Below, in pieces: positions 18,278-25,015 of a DNA stretch of 64,000 nucleotides (positions are counted from its first letter, which is position 1; every line of letters begins with the position of its first letter). A program made the translations under genes and the position numbers. The notes below the pieces were generated by a model. That model saw only the letters and a list, made by a program, of their open reading frames with translations, had not been told where the DNA came from and did no database searches. The DNA is taken from positions 5,001 to 69,000 of the forward strand of contig NZ_LFXA01000004.1 in the NCBI RefSeq assembly GCF_001187435.1, in the 5' to 3' direction. Origin of the DNA: Streptomyces caatingaensis (GTDB taxonomy: Bacteria > Actinomycetota > Actinomycetes > Streptomycetales > Streptomycetaceae).

Positions 18278-18391
18278 TCAGCCGGAGGCGAAGGTGGCGA
18301 TGACGCCGATGACGACGGTGATGCCGAGCATCGCGCCGAGGATGGTCAGAAACGCCTTCTGACCTTTCTTGGGGTCGGGATTGGTGTCCAT
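18278..18391 (-). CDS. SGM_5486-type transporter-associated mini-protein, here in frame with the MFS gene
   Basis: From ATG 18391 the frame encodes 37 residues: a polar Lys-rich start (MDTNPDPKKGQK), then one membrane helix (AFLTILGAMLGITVVIGVIATFASG). In other Streptomyces, as I recall, this is a separate gene behind the CynX/NimT carrier. Here the upstream carrier frame reads straight into it. A GGGGG run 10 bases before ATG 18391 could still allow independent translation, so both a fused and a free product are possible. Confidence 0.5.
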   Translation of the reverse strand: MDTNPDPKKGQKAFLTILGAMLGITVVIGVIATFASG

Positions 18392-19690
18392 GACGGGCAT
18401 GCCCCCAGTGTCCCAGTCCGTCCGCCCGTTCCCGCACCGGGGTCGGCCCTCGTCCTCGACGCTGCGGTCGCGCCCCGCCAGCACCGCGGCCACGGCCTGC
18501 GGCACCAGCAGCGCCGCCAGCAGGGCGACGGGCAGGTCCCAGCCGCCGGTGGCCTGGTAGAGGCGGCCCACCAGCAACGGCCCGGGGACGGAGAGGAGGT
18601 AGCCGACGCTCTGCGCGAAGGCGGACAGCCGCACCACGCCCGCGCCGGTCCGCGCCCGCATGCCGATCATGGTCAGGGCCAGCGGGAAGGAGCTGTTGGC
18701 GATGCCGAGCAGCACCGCCCAGGCCCAGCAGCCGGCGGCCGGGGCGAACCGGAGCCCCGCGTACCCGGCGAGGCCGCAGGCGACCAGGGCCAGGGCGACG
18801 AAGCCCTGGTTGCGGACGCGGGCGGCGATGCCGGGCAGCAGCAGCGAGAAGGGCACGCCCACGAGCATGGTCACGGCCGCGAGCAGCCCCGCCGTCCCCG
18901 CGCCCACGCCCGCGTCGCGGAAGATCTGCGGCAGCCAGCCCATGGTGATGTAGGCGCCGGTGGCCTGGAGGCCGAAGAAGACGGCGAGGGCCCAGGCGGT
19001 GGGGCTGCGGGAGACGCGGACGTGCGGGGCGGGCGCCTCGCGCACCGGCCCGGCGGCCGGCGCGGCCCGTCCGTTCCGCCGGGCGAGCCCCCACCAGGCG
19101 CCCGCCGCCGCGAGGGCGAGCAGCGACCAGACCGCGAGCCCCGGCCGCCAGCCGCCGCCCAGCGCGTCCGCCAGCGGCACGGCACCGGCCGCGGAGACCG
19201 CCGAGCCGGCGGTGAGGGCCATCGAGTAGACGCCGGTCGCGGGTCCGACCCGGTCGGGGAACCAGCGTTTGACGACGACCGGCATCAGGACGTTGCCCAC
19301 CGCTATGCCGGCCAGGGCCAGCGCGCTCAGCAGCAGGAACCCGGCGGTGCCGCCGGCGAACGGCCGCAGGGCCAGGCCCGCCGCGACCGTCGCGAGACCG
19401 CCGCAGACGACGGCGGCCGGGCCGAAGCGCCGGGCCAGCCGCGGCGCGGCCGGGCCCAGCAGCGCGAAGCACAGCGAGGGGACGGAGGTGAGCACCCCGG
19501 CGACGGTGCCGCTCATCCCGAGGCCCTGCCGGACCTCCGCCATCAGCGGGCCCAGCGTGGTGATCGCGGGCCGTAGGTTGAGGGCGGCCAGGACGAGCCC
19601 CGCGCCGAGCCACCACCGGGCCGCGCCGGGGAGCGCCCGCCCCGCCGCCTCCGTCGTCGTCGGCGGTTCGTCCGCCACCACACCACGCAT
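18278..19690 (-). CDS. CynX/NimT-type MFS transporter with in-frame C-terminal SGM_5486-like extension
   Basis: The frame runs unbroken for 470 residues. Residues up to about 430 form a 12-helix major facilitator: LNLRPAITTLGPLMAEVR, ARRFGPAAVV and KRWFPDRVGPATGVYSMA match the CynX/NimT group (cyanate and nitroimidazole-type carriers). The last 37 residues (from MDTNPDPKKGQK) match a mini-protein usually encoded separately downstream of this carrier. No stop separates the two. Start taken at ATG 19690 (MRGVVADEPP); ATG codons at 19699 and 19702 are alternatives. It diverges from a FadR-type regulator, which probably controls it. Confidence 0.85.
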   Translation of the reverse strand: MRGVVADEPPTTTEAAGRALPGAARWWLGAGLVLAALNLRPAITTLGPLMAEVRQGLGMSGTVAGVLTSVPSLCFALLGPAAPRLARRFGPAAVVCGGLATVAAGLALRPFAGGTAGFLLLSALALAGIAVGNVLMPVVVKRWFPDRVGPATGVYSMALTAGSAVSAAGAVPLADALGGGWRPGLAVWSLLALAAAGAWWGLARRNGRAAPAAGPVREAPAPHVRVSRSPTAWALAVFFGLQATGAYITMGWLPQIFRDAGVGAGTAGLLAAVTMLVGVPFSLLLPGIAARVRNQGFVALALVACGLAGYAGLRFAPAAGCWAWAVLLGIANSSFPLALTMIGMRARTGAGVVRLSAFAQSVGYLLSVPGPLLVGRLYQATGGWDLPVALLAALLVPQAVAAVLAGRDRSVEDEGRPRCGNGRTDWDTGGMPVMDTNPDPKKGQKAFLTILGAMLGITVVIGVIATFASG

Positions 19691-19694
19691 AGCC

Positions 19695-19722
19695 CCCATC
19701 ATAGAATCATGGGATGAATGGC
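19695..19722. promoter_or_regulatory. Possible GntR/FadR operator in the MFS-regulator divergent gap
   Basis: The 37-base gap between the two divergent starts holds an unusually AT-rich patch for this genome, ATCATAGAATCATGGGATGA, with a partial dyad (CCATCAT and ATGAATGG). A self-controlled FadR-type regulator would be expected to bind here. Both genes may be leaderless or nearly so. The operator call is an inference from position. Confidence 0.35.
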
Positions 19723-19727
19723 GCGCC

Positions 19728-20426
19728 ATGTCTCTGACCTCGCCCCGCCGGGCCCCGCTCGTGGACCAGGTGATCACCGAGCTGCGCCGGCAGATCACCT
19801 CCGGCGCCTGGCCCGTCGGCACCCGCATCCCCACCGAACCGGAGCTCGTCGAGCGCCTGGGGGTCGCCCGCAACACCGTCCGCGAGGCCGTCCGCGCGCT
19901 CGCGCACAACGGGCTGCTCACCATCCGCCAGGGCTCGGGCACCTACGTCGCCGCCACCAGCGAGCTGGCCGGCGTGATGGGCCGCCGCTTCGCCGGCGCC
20001 GACCCGCTGCACGTGGCGGAGCTGCGCAGCGCCCTGGAGACCAAGGCCGCGGCCCTCGCGGCCGAGCGCCGCACCGAGGAGGACCTCGCCCGGCTGGAGG
20101 AGCTGCTGGAGCGCCGCGAGCGGGAGTGGCGCTCGGGCGATCTCGAACGGTTCGTCGAGGCCGACGCGGCGTTCCACACCGCGGTGGTGGCCGCCGCCCG
20201 CAACGAGGTGCTGGCGGCGCTCTACGCGGATCTCGGCTCGGTCGTCCGGGACTTCCTGCGCGCGGACGTGGGGGCGCAGCCGCGCCCCCGGACGCCGGCC
20301 GACCACGCGCGCCTGGTCGCGGCGATCCGCTCGGGGGACGCGGCCGCGGCGGCCGCGGAGGCGGGCGCGCACCCGTATGTGACGAGGGAGGCCCCGGGGG
20401 AGCGGCGGGATCAGTCCGGGGCGTGA
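19728..20426 (+). CDS. FadR-subfamily GntR transcriptional regulator
   Basis: The 232-residue protein has an N-terminal winged helix: PLVDQVITELRRQITSGAWP, GTRIPTEPELVERLGVARNT and VREAVRALAHNGLLTIRQG. A helical FCD ligand domain follows (about 80-225), with the metal-site-like segments AELRSALETKAAALAAERR, DAAFHTAVVAAARNEVL and PADHARLVAAIRSGD. It most likely represses itself and the divergent MFS carrier in response to a small acid or amino-acid-like ligand. Its last 16 bases overlap the end of the convergent gene. Confidence 0.9.
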   Translation: MSLTSPRRAPLVDQVITELRRQITSGAWPVGTRIPTEPELVERLGVARNTVREAVRALAHNGLLTIRQGSGTYVAATSELAGVMGRRFAGADPLHVAELRSALETKAAALAAERRTEEDLARLEELLERREREWRSGDLERFVEADAAFHTAVVAAARNEVLAALYADLGSVVRDFLRADVGAQPRPRTPADHARLVAAIRSGDAAAAAAEAGAHPYVTREAPGERRDQSGA

Positions 20427-20797
20427 CTGACCCAGGCGTCCCGTACGGTCAGCCAGCAGCGCTGGGCGAGGCTGACGTGCCGGGTGGGTCCGACGGTGAC
20501 GGGGGCCGTGTCCATGGCCGGGTCCCACCAGCGGGCGCAGCGCAGGTGCAGCTGCACCCGGTCGGGCGTGGCGTTGCCGTTGAAGCAGTCGGCCGTGGCG
20601 TGCGAGCCGCGGACGCGGGTGTGGCACTCGGCGCCGGGCGGCGGGGCGGGGCGGGGCGCCGGGCGGGCGGAGGCCGCGCGGGGGTGGGCGGCGAGGGGGC
20701 CCGGGGCGGAGGGCCCGGCGAGGGCGGCGGCGGTCAGCAGCAGCGCCGTCGCGCGGCGGAGACCGGGCGCGGATATCGCGGTTGCCGGGGAGATCAC
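20411..20797 (-). CDS. Small secreted Cys-containing protein, function unknown
   Basis: The 128-residue protein has a signal peptide (LRRATALLLTAAALAG...AA), a Pro/Ala-rich linker, and a compact C-terminal part with four Cys (AECHTR, ADCFNG, LRCARWW, QRCWLTV) that could form two disulfides. I recognise no family. It ends inside the FadR-type gene (16-base convergent overlap), which is unusual and may tie their expression through antisense transcripts. Confidence 0.7.
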   Translation of the reverse strand: MISPATAISAPGLRRATALLLTAAALAGPSAPGPLAAHPRAASARPAPRPAPPPGAECHTRVRGSHATADCFNGNATPDRVQLHLRCARWWDPAMDTAPVTVGPTRHVSLAQRCWLTVRDAWVSHAPD

Positions 20798-20953
20798 GGC
20801 CGTACCTCCTCCCCCGCGGTCCGAGGGGCTTCGCCCCTCAGTGTGCGGGCGGCCGGCCCGTTTTTCGAGTCGGGCGGGCGCGGGGGGACGGCGCGGGGCC
20901 GCGGCCCGTCCCGGGGGACGGGCGCGCGGCCCCGGGGGCGCGGGCGGCGCGCG

Positions 20954-21724
20954 TCAGGCGCCCATCATGTGCACGCCGCCGTCGACGTGCACGATCTCGC
21001 CCGTGGTGCGGGGGAAGAAGTCGGACAGCATGCCGACGACGCCGCGGCCGGCCGGCTCCGGGTCGGCGAGGTCCCAGCCGATGGGCGCGCGGTGGTTCCA
21101 CACGTCGGCCAGCTCCTCGAAGCCCGGGATGGACTTGGCGGCCATCGAGCGGATCGGGCCGGCCGAGACCAGGTTGCAGCGGATGCCCTTGGGGCCCAGG
21201 TCACGGGCGAGGTAGCGGTTGGTGCCCTCCAGGGCGGCCTTGGCCACGCCCATCCAGTCGTACTTCGGCCAGGCGAACTGGGCGTCGAAGGTGAGGCCGA
21301 CGACGGACGAGCCCTCCCGCATCACGGGCAGCAGCGCCATGGCGAGCGCCTTGTAGGAGTACGCCGAGACGTGGACGGCCGTGGAGACGTCCTCCCACGT
21401 GGCCTCCAGGAAGTTGAAGGCGCCCTGCGGGCCGAAGGCGATGGAGTGCACGACGCCGTCCAGGGCCACGCCCTCGCCGAGGTGCTCGCGCACCTTGTCG
21501 GCGATCCCGTCCAGCTGCTCCTGGTTGGTGACGTCCAGCTCGATGACCGGCGCCGGCTTCGGCAGCCGCTTGGCGATGCGCTCGACCAGGGAGAGCCGGC
21601 CGAAGCCGGTGAGGATGACCTCGGCGCCCTCGTTCTGGGCGACCTTGGCGGCCTGGAAGGCGATCGACTGCTCGGTCAGGACACCCGTGACCAGGATGCG
21701 CTTGCCTGCGAGGATTCCACTCAT
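20954..21724 (-). CDS. fabI: Enoyl-[acyl-carrier-protein] reductase (NADH), FabI/InhA type
   Basis: The 256-residue short-chain dehydrogenase of type II fatty acid synthesis reduces trans-2-enoyl-ACP. Motifs: GILAGKRILVTGVLTEQSIA (FabI-type cofactor loop), DGVVHSIAFGP, KYDWMGVAKAALE (catalytic Tyr-x6-Lys) and SAGPIRSMAAKSIPGF (substrate loop). Ile/Thr-type positions are intact, so it should be active and is the likely triclosan/isoniazid-class target. It sits 5 bases downstream of fabG, so the two are co-transcribed. Confidence 0.96.
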   Translation of the reverse strand: MSGILAGKRILVTGVLTEQSIAFQAAKVAQNEGAEVILTGFGRLSLVERIAKRLPKPAPVIELDVTNQEQLDGIADKVREHLGEGVALDGVVHSIAFGPQGAFNFLEATWEDVSTAVHVSAYSYKALAMALLPVMREGSSVVGLTFDAQFAWPKYDWMGVAKAALEGTNRYLARDLGPKGIRCNLVSAGPIRSMAAKSIPGFEELADVWNHRAPIGWDLADPEPAGRGVVGMLSDFFPRTTGEIVHVDGGVHMMGA

Positions 21725-21729
21725 GGCGA

Positions 21730-22434
21730 TCAGTGACCCATGCCCAATCCGCCGTCGACGGGAACGACGGCTCCGGTGATGTATGCGGCCTCGTCCGAGG
21801 CGAGGAAGCGGACCGAGGCGGCGATCTCCTCGGGCTGCGCGTAACGGCCCAGCGGGACGCCGGCCACGATGGCCGCGCGCTGCTCGTCGCTGAGCACGCG
21901 CGTCATGTCGGTGTCCACGAAGCCGGGCGCGACGACGTTGACGGTGATGTTGCGGGAGCCCAGCTCGCGGGCGAGGGAGCGGGCGAAGCCCACCAGGCCG
22001 GCCTTGGAGGCGGCGTAGTTCGCCTGCCCCGCCGAGCCCAGGAGGCCGACGACGGAGGAGATCAGCACGACGCGGCCCTTGCGGGCGCGGAGCATGCCCC
22101 GGGCGGCGCGCTTGACGACCCGGAAGGTGCCGGTGAGGTTCGTCTCCAGGACGGAGGTGAAGTCCTCCTCGGACATGCGCAGCAGGAGCTGGTCACGGGT
22201 GACGCCGGCGTTGGCCACCAGCACCTCGACGGCGCCCTGCTTCTCCTCGATCTCCTTGTAGGCCTGCTCGACCTGCTCCGGGTCCGTGATGTCGCACTTG
22301 ACCGCGAGGAAGCCCTCGGGCGGCTCGCCCGACCGGTAGGTGATGGCGACCTTGTCGCCCGCGTCGGCGAAGGCGCGCGCGATGGCGAGGCCGATGCCCC
22401 GGTTTCCTCCGGTGACGAGAACCGAGCGGCTCAA
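21730..22434 (-). CDS. fabG: 3-oxoacyl-[acyl-carrier-protein] reductase FabG
   Basis: The 234-residue NADPH-dependent reductase of 3-oxoacyl-ACP has the classical SDR motifs: VTGGNRGIGLAIARAFADAG (cofactor), VANAGVTRD, VLISSVVGLLGSAGQANYAAS (catalytic Ser and Tyr-x3-Lys) and NVVAPGFVDTDMT. It forms a two-gene fatty acid elongation operon with fabI. About 200 bases upstream, shared with tldD, must hold the promoter. Confidence 0.96.
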   Translation of the reverse strand: MSRSVLVTGGNRGIGLAIARAFADAGDKVAITYRSGEPPEGFLAVKCDITDPEQVEQAYKEIEEKQGAVEVLVANAGVTRDQLLLRMSEEDFTSVLETNLTGTFRVVKRAARGMLRARKGRVVLISSVVGLLGSAGQANYAASKAGLVGFARSLARELGSRNITVNVVAPGFVDTDMTRVLSDEQRAAIVAGVPLGRYAQPEEIAASVRFLASDEAAYITGAVVPVDGGLGMGH

Positions 22435-22634
22435 AGGATCACCCTTCCGTTAGTGGTCCGTTCCATGGTCAGGGACGGAGCTGGACTACACGAACGTATC
22501 GGTAGTGCTCGCCGGAGAGACAATCGGGCACTGACAGCGGACGGGTGCCGGTCACTGTGGGATCTCTACAGAATCTCCCGCCGGCCGGCGCGGCGCGCGG
22601 GCATGATGCACGGCGACGACCCTCGGGAGGTTCC

Positions 22635-24161
22635 GTGCCGCATTCCATCGACGCGTCATTCCTCGCCCTTCCCCTGCGTCCGCTGGCCGACGCCGCCCTG
22701 GCCCGCGCCCGCGCGCTGGGCGCCGACCACGCCGACTTCCGCTTCGAGCGGGTGCGCACCGCCGGCCGGCGGCTGCGCGACGCGCGCCTCGCGGGCTCCT
22801 CGGACACCACCGACCTCGGGTACGGGGTGCGGGTGGTGCACGACGGGGCCTGGGGCTTCGCCTCGGGCACCGAGCCGACCATGGACGCCGCCGCGCGCGT
22901 GGCCGGGCAGGCGGTGGCCATGGCCAGGCTGGCGGCGAAGGTGAACGCCACGGCGGGTTCGGCCGAGAGGGTGGAGCTGGCCGACGAGCCGTCCTACGGC
23001 GAGCGCACCTGGGTCTCGTCCTACGAGGTGGACCCCTTCTCCGTACCGGACGCCGAACAGACCGCGCTGCTGGCCGACTACAGCGGCCGGCTGCTGGCCG
23101 CGGACGGCGTGAGCCACGTGGACGCCTCGCTGGTGGCGGTGCACGAGAACAAGTTCTACGCGGACACCGCGGGCACGACGACCACGCAGCAGCGCGTCCG
23201 CGTCCACCCCCGCCTGACCGCGGTGGCCGTGGACGCGGCCGGCGGCGCCTTCGAGTCGATGCGCACCCTGGCCCCGCCGGCGGGCCGCGGCTGGGAGTAC
23301 CTGACGGGCACCGGCTGGGACTGGGACGCCGAACTGGCGGAGATCCCCTCGCTGTTGGCGGAGAAGCTGCGCGCGCCGGGCGTGCGGCCGGGGGCGTACG
23401 ACCTGGTCGTCGACGCGTCCAACCTGTGGCTGACGATCCACGAGTCGGTCGGCCACGCCACCGAGCTCGACCGGGCGCTGGGCTACGAGGCGGCGTACGC
23501 GGGCACCTCGTTCGCCACCCCGGACGGGCTGGGGACGCTGCGGTACGGCTCGCCGCTGATGAACGTCACCGGCGACCGGACGGCCGAGCACGGCCTGGCG
23601 ACCGTCGGCTACGACGACGAGGGCGTGGCCGCCCAGTCCTGGAGCATCGTCGAGCACGGCGTCCTGACCGGCTACCAGCTCGACCGGCGCATCGCCCGGC
23701 TGCACGGCCTGGGCCGCTCCAACGGCTGCTCGTACGCGGACTCGCCGTCGCGCATGCCGGTGCAGCGCATGGCGAACGTCTCGCTGCTGCCCGCCCCGGA
23801 CGGGCCCTCGACGGAGGAGCTGATCGCGGGCGTGGACCGGGGGATCTACGTCGTCGGCGACCGGTCGTGGTCGATCGACCAGCAGCGCTACAACTTCCAG
23901 TTCACACAGCAGAGGGCGTACGCGATCCGGAACGGCCGCCTGTGCGGGCAGCTCCGGGATGTCGTCTACCAGGGGACAACCCCTGACTTCTGGGGCTCCA
24001 TGGAAGGGGTCGGCGGACCCCGGACTTACGTCCTAGGAGGAGCTTTCAACTGCGGAAAGGCCCAGCCCGGACAGATTGCCGCCGTGTCTCACGGGTGCCC
24101 CTCGGCACTGTTTCGGAATGTGAACATCCTCAACGCTTCGGCCGAGTCGGGTCGACCTTGA
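22635..24161 (+). CDS. tldD: TldD-family metalloprotease subunit with a replaced, foreign-looking C-terminus
   Basis: GTG 22635 follows GGGAGG and gives 508 residues. The protein carries the TldD zinc site HESVGHATELD near residue 273 and the family tail YVLGGAFNCGKAQPGQIAAV. TldD/TldE heterodimers cleave modified or unfolded peptides (microcin B17 leader, CcdA) in the cytosol. The last 85 codons (from 23904) differ in style: 22 of 85 end in A or T, against 4 of 64 in the displaced original tail at 24821-25015. So the tail is foreign, but it restores a full-length TldD. The partner gene follows at 25012, after the insertion. Confidence 0.93.
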   Translation: MPHSIDASFLALPLRPLADAALARARALGADHADFRFERVRTAGRRLRDARLAGSSDTTDLGYGVRVVHDGAWGFASGTEPTMDAAARVAGQAVAMARLAAKVNATAGSAERVELADEPSYGERTWVSSYEVDPFSVPDAEQTALLADYSGRLLAADGVSHVDASLVAVHENKFYADTAGTTTTQQRVRVHPRLTAVAVDAAGGAFESMRTLAPPAGRGWEYLTGTGWDWDAELAEIPSLLAEKLRAPGVRPGAYDLVVDASNLWLTIHESVGHATELDRALGYEAAYAGTSFATPDGLGTLRYGSPLMNVTGDRTAEHGLATVGYDDEGVAAQSWSIVEHGVLTGYQLDRRIARLHGLGRSNGCSYADSPSRMPVQRMANVSLLPAPDGPSTEELIAGVDRGIYVVGDRSWSIDQQRYNFQFTQQRAYAIRNGRLCGQLRDVVYQGTTPDFWGSMEGVGGPRTYVLGGAFNCGKAQPGQIAAVSHGCPSALFRNVNILNASAESGRP

Positions 24162-24834
24162 CGGACCGCCCGCGCGGGGACCCCGATCGGGCACCGGGCC
24201 GACACGGCATCACGGCGAGCCGGCTAGGTCACGTCGTCCCGGTCACCGATGTCCTCCTCAGCAGGGGTCGGCTGAGGCGGCACGATGAGCCATGGGTGTG
24301 GGCCTTCCGTCGGGGGTGAAGTGCGCTTCCGCACGCGGTGGGTGTGGGTCGAGCGCTGGTTGTTCCCGCCTGTCCTGCGACCGGAGCCGGGCGCTATCCC
24401 TGAAGGAGGTGACCCACGGCAGGTGTGGGCGCGTACAAGGAGGGTGGGGACGTTGTCGCTTCTCGATCTTCAGTTGATGGAAGCCGAGTTCGGTGCGCGC
24501 GACCGCGAGACGGGCAAGGGTGCGGAGGCCGCTTCGGTCCTTGACCCCATGAGCGATCTCAGCCTGCTCCTGTGCCACTGACCGAGAGCGGGCGGCGGCT
24601 CGGGGGGGAGCCGACTCCTCAACGGCGAGCCGGGGGGCAGCCGTGGACGCCGGTGACACCCTCCAGCCCGCCCGCTTCCGGCGCCACGTCACCGGCTTTC
24701 GCCACGTGCCCGCCCTCTGCCACGTTCTGCGTCAGCCACAGGGAGTGAGGGCAGCCCGTGTAAGTCCTTATGACCTGCACAAACACATCTACGAGCAGTA
24801 CGCCCCCCGCTCCCCCGGTGAACTTCCGGTTCAC
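23892..24834 (+). mobile_element. About 0.93 kb insertion in the tldD 3' region, carrying a tldD tail and a lanthipeptide precursor gene
   Basis: The junction sequence AACTTCCAGTTCAC (23892-23905) recurs as AACTTCCGGTTCAC at 24821-24834, one mismatch in 14. Between them lie a recoded tldD 3' end (to 24161), about 290 bases without a recognised gene, the peptide gene at 24453-24581, and about 240 bases with no gene. Beyond the second junction the original tldD tail resumes and reaches tldE. No transposase or integrase is present, so this is a non-autonomous cassette, a decayed element, or the product of recombination with a foreign tldD locus. Exact ends are inferred from the two aligned tails. 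Confidence 0.65.
24453..24581 (+). CDS. Class III lanthipeptide (SapB/AmfS-like) precursor peptide, orphan
   Basis: TTG 24453 lies 8 bases after AAGGAGGG and encodes 42 residues, beginning MSLLDLQLMEAEFGARD. LLDLQxM is the conserved leader motif bound by class III LanKC synthetases (SapB has NLFDLQSM, AmfS ALLDLQAM). The C-terminus ends ASVLDPMSDLSLLLCH, with SDLSLLLC an exact Ser-x2-Ser-x3-Cys labionin/lanthionine ring motif. SapB-type cores usually have two such motifs; this one has a single full motif. No synthetase or exporter gene is in the window. An in-frame GTG at 24423 follows a perfect AAGGAGGTGA and would add 10 residues; the TTG start gives the canonical leader. Untranslated flanks show nothing else. 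Confidence 0.82.
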   Translation: MSLLDLQLMEAEFGARDRETGKGAEAASVLDPMSDLSLLLCH

Positions 24835-25015
24835 CGGGCAGTGTTTCTGGGGTGCGATGACGGCGGTGGGCGGCCCGGAGACCTATGTGCTGGGCGGGGC
24901 GTTCAACTGCGGCAAGGCGCAGCCGGGCCAGATCGCGGCCGTCTCGCACGGCTGCCCCACGGCCCTCTTCCGGAACGTGAACGTCCTGAACACCGCGCAG
25001 GAGGCCGGGAAATGA
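24821..25015 (+). pseudogene. tldD: Displaced original 3' end of tldD
   Basis: These 65 codons encode NFRFTGQ, then directly FWGAM, then the conserved TldD tail (YVLGGAFNCGKAQPGQIAAV ... LFRNVNVLN) and a TGA that overlaps the ATG of tldE (ATGA). Compared with the intact tail upstream, about 24 residues between FTGQ and FWG are missing. An ATG at 24770 is in frame with it but there is no reason to think the product works. It probably still provides the ribosome path leading into tldE. Confidence 0.85.

Noticed and set aside
24162-24452. A longer gene running from 24285 into the lanthipeptide precursor
   Set aside because: The upstream part has no family likeness, and the SapB-type leader begins exactly at the TTG with its own ribosome site.
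24582-24820. Remnant of a recombinase or LanKC gene in the insertion
   Set aside because: All frames were read; short stretches such as YDLHKHIYEQY look protein-like, but no motif of either family is present.
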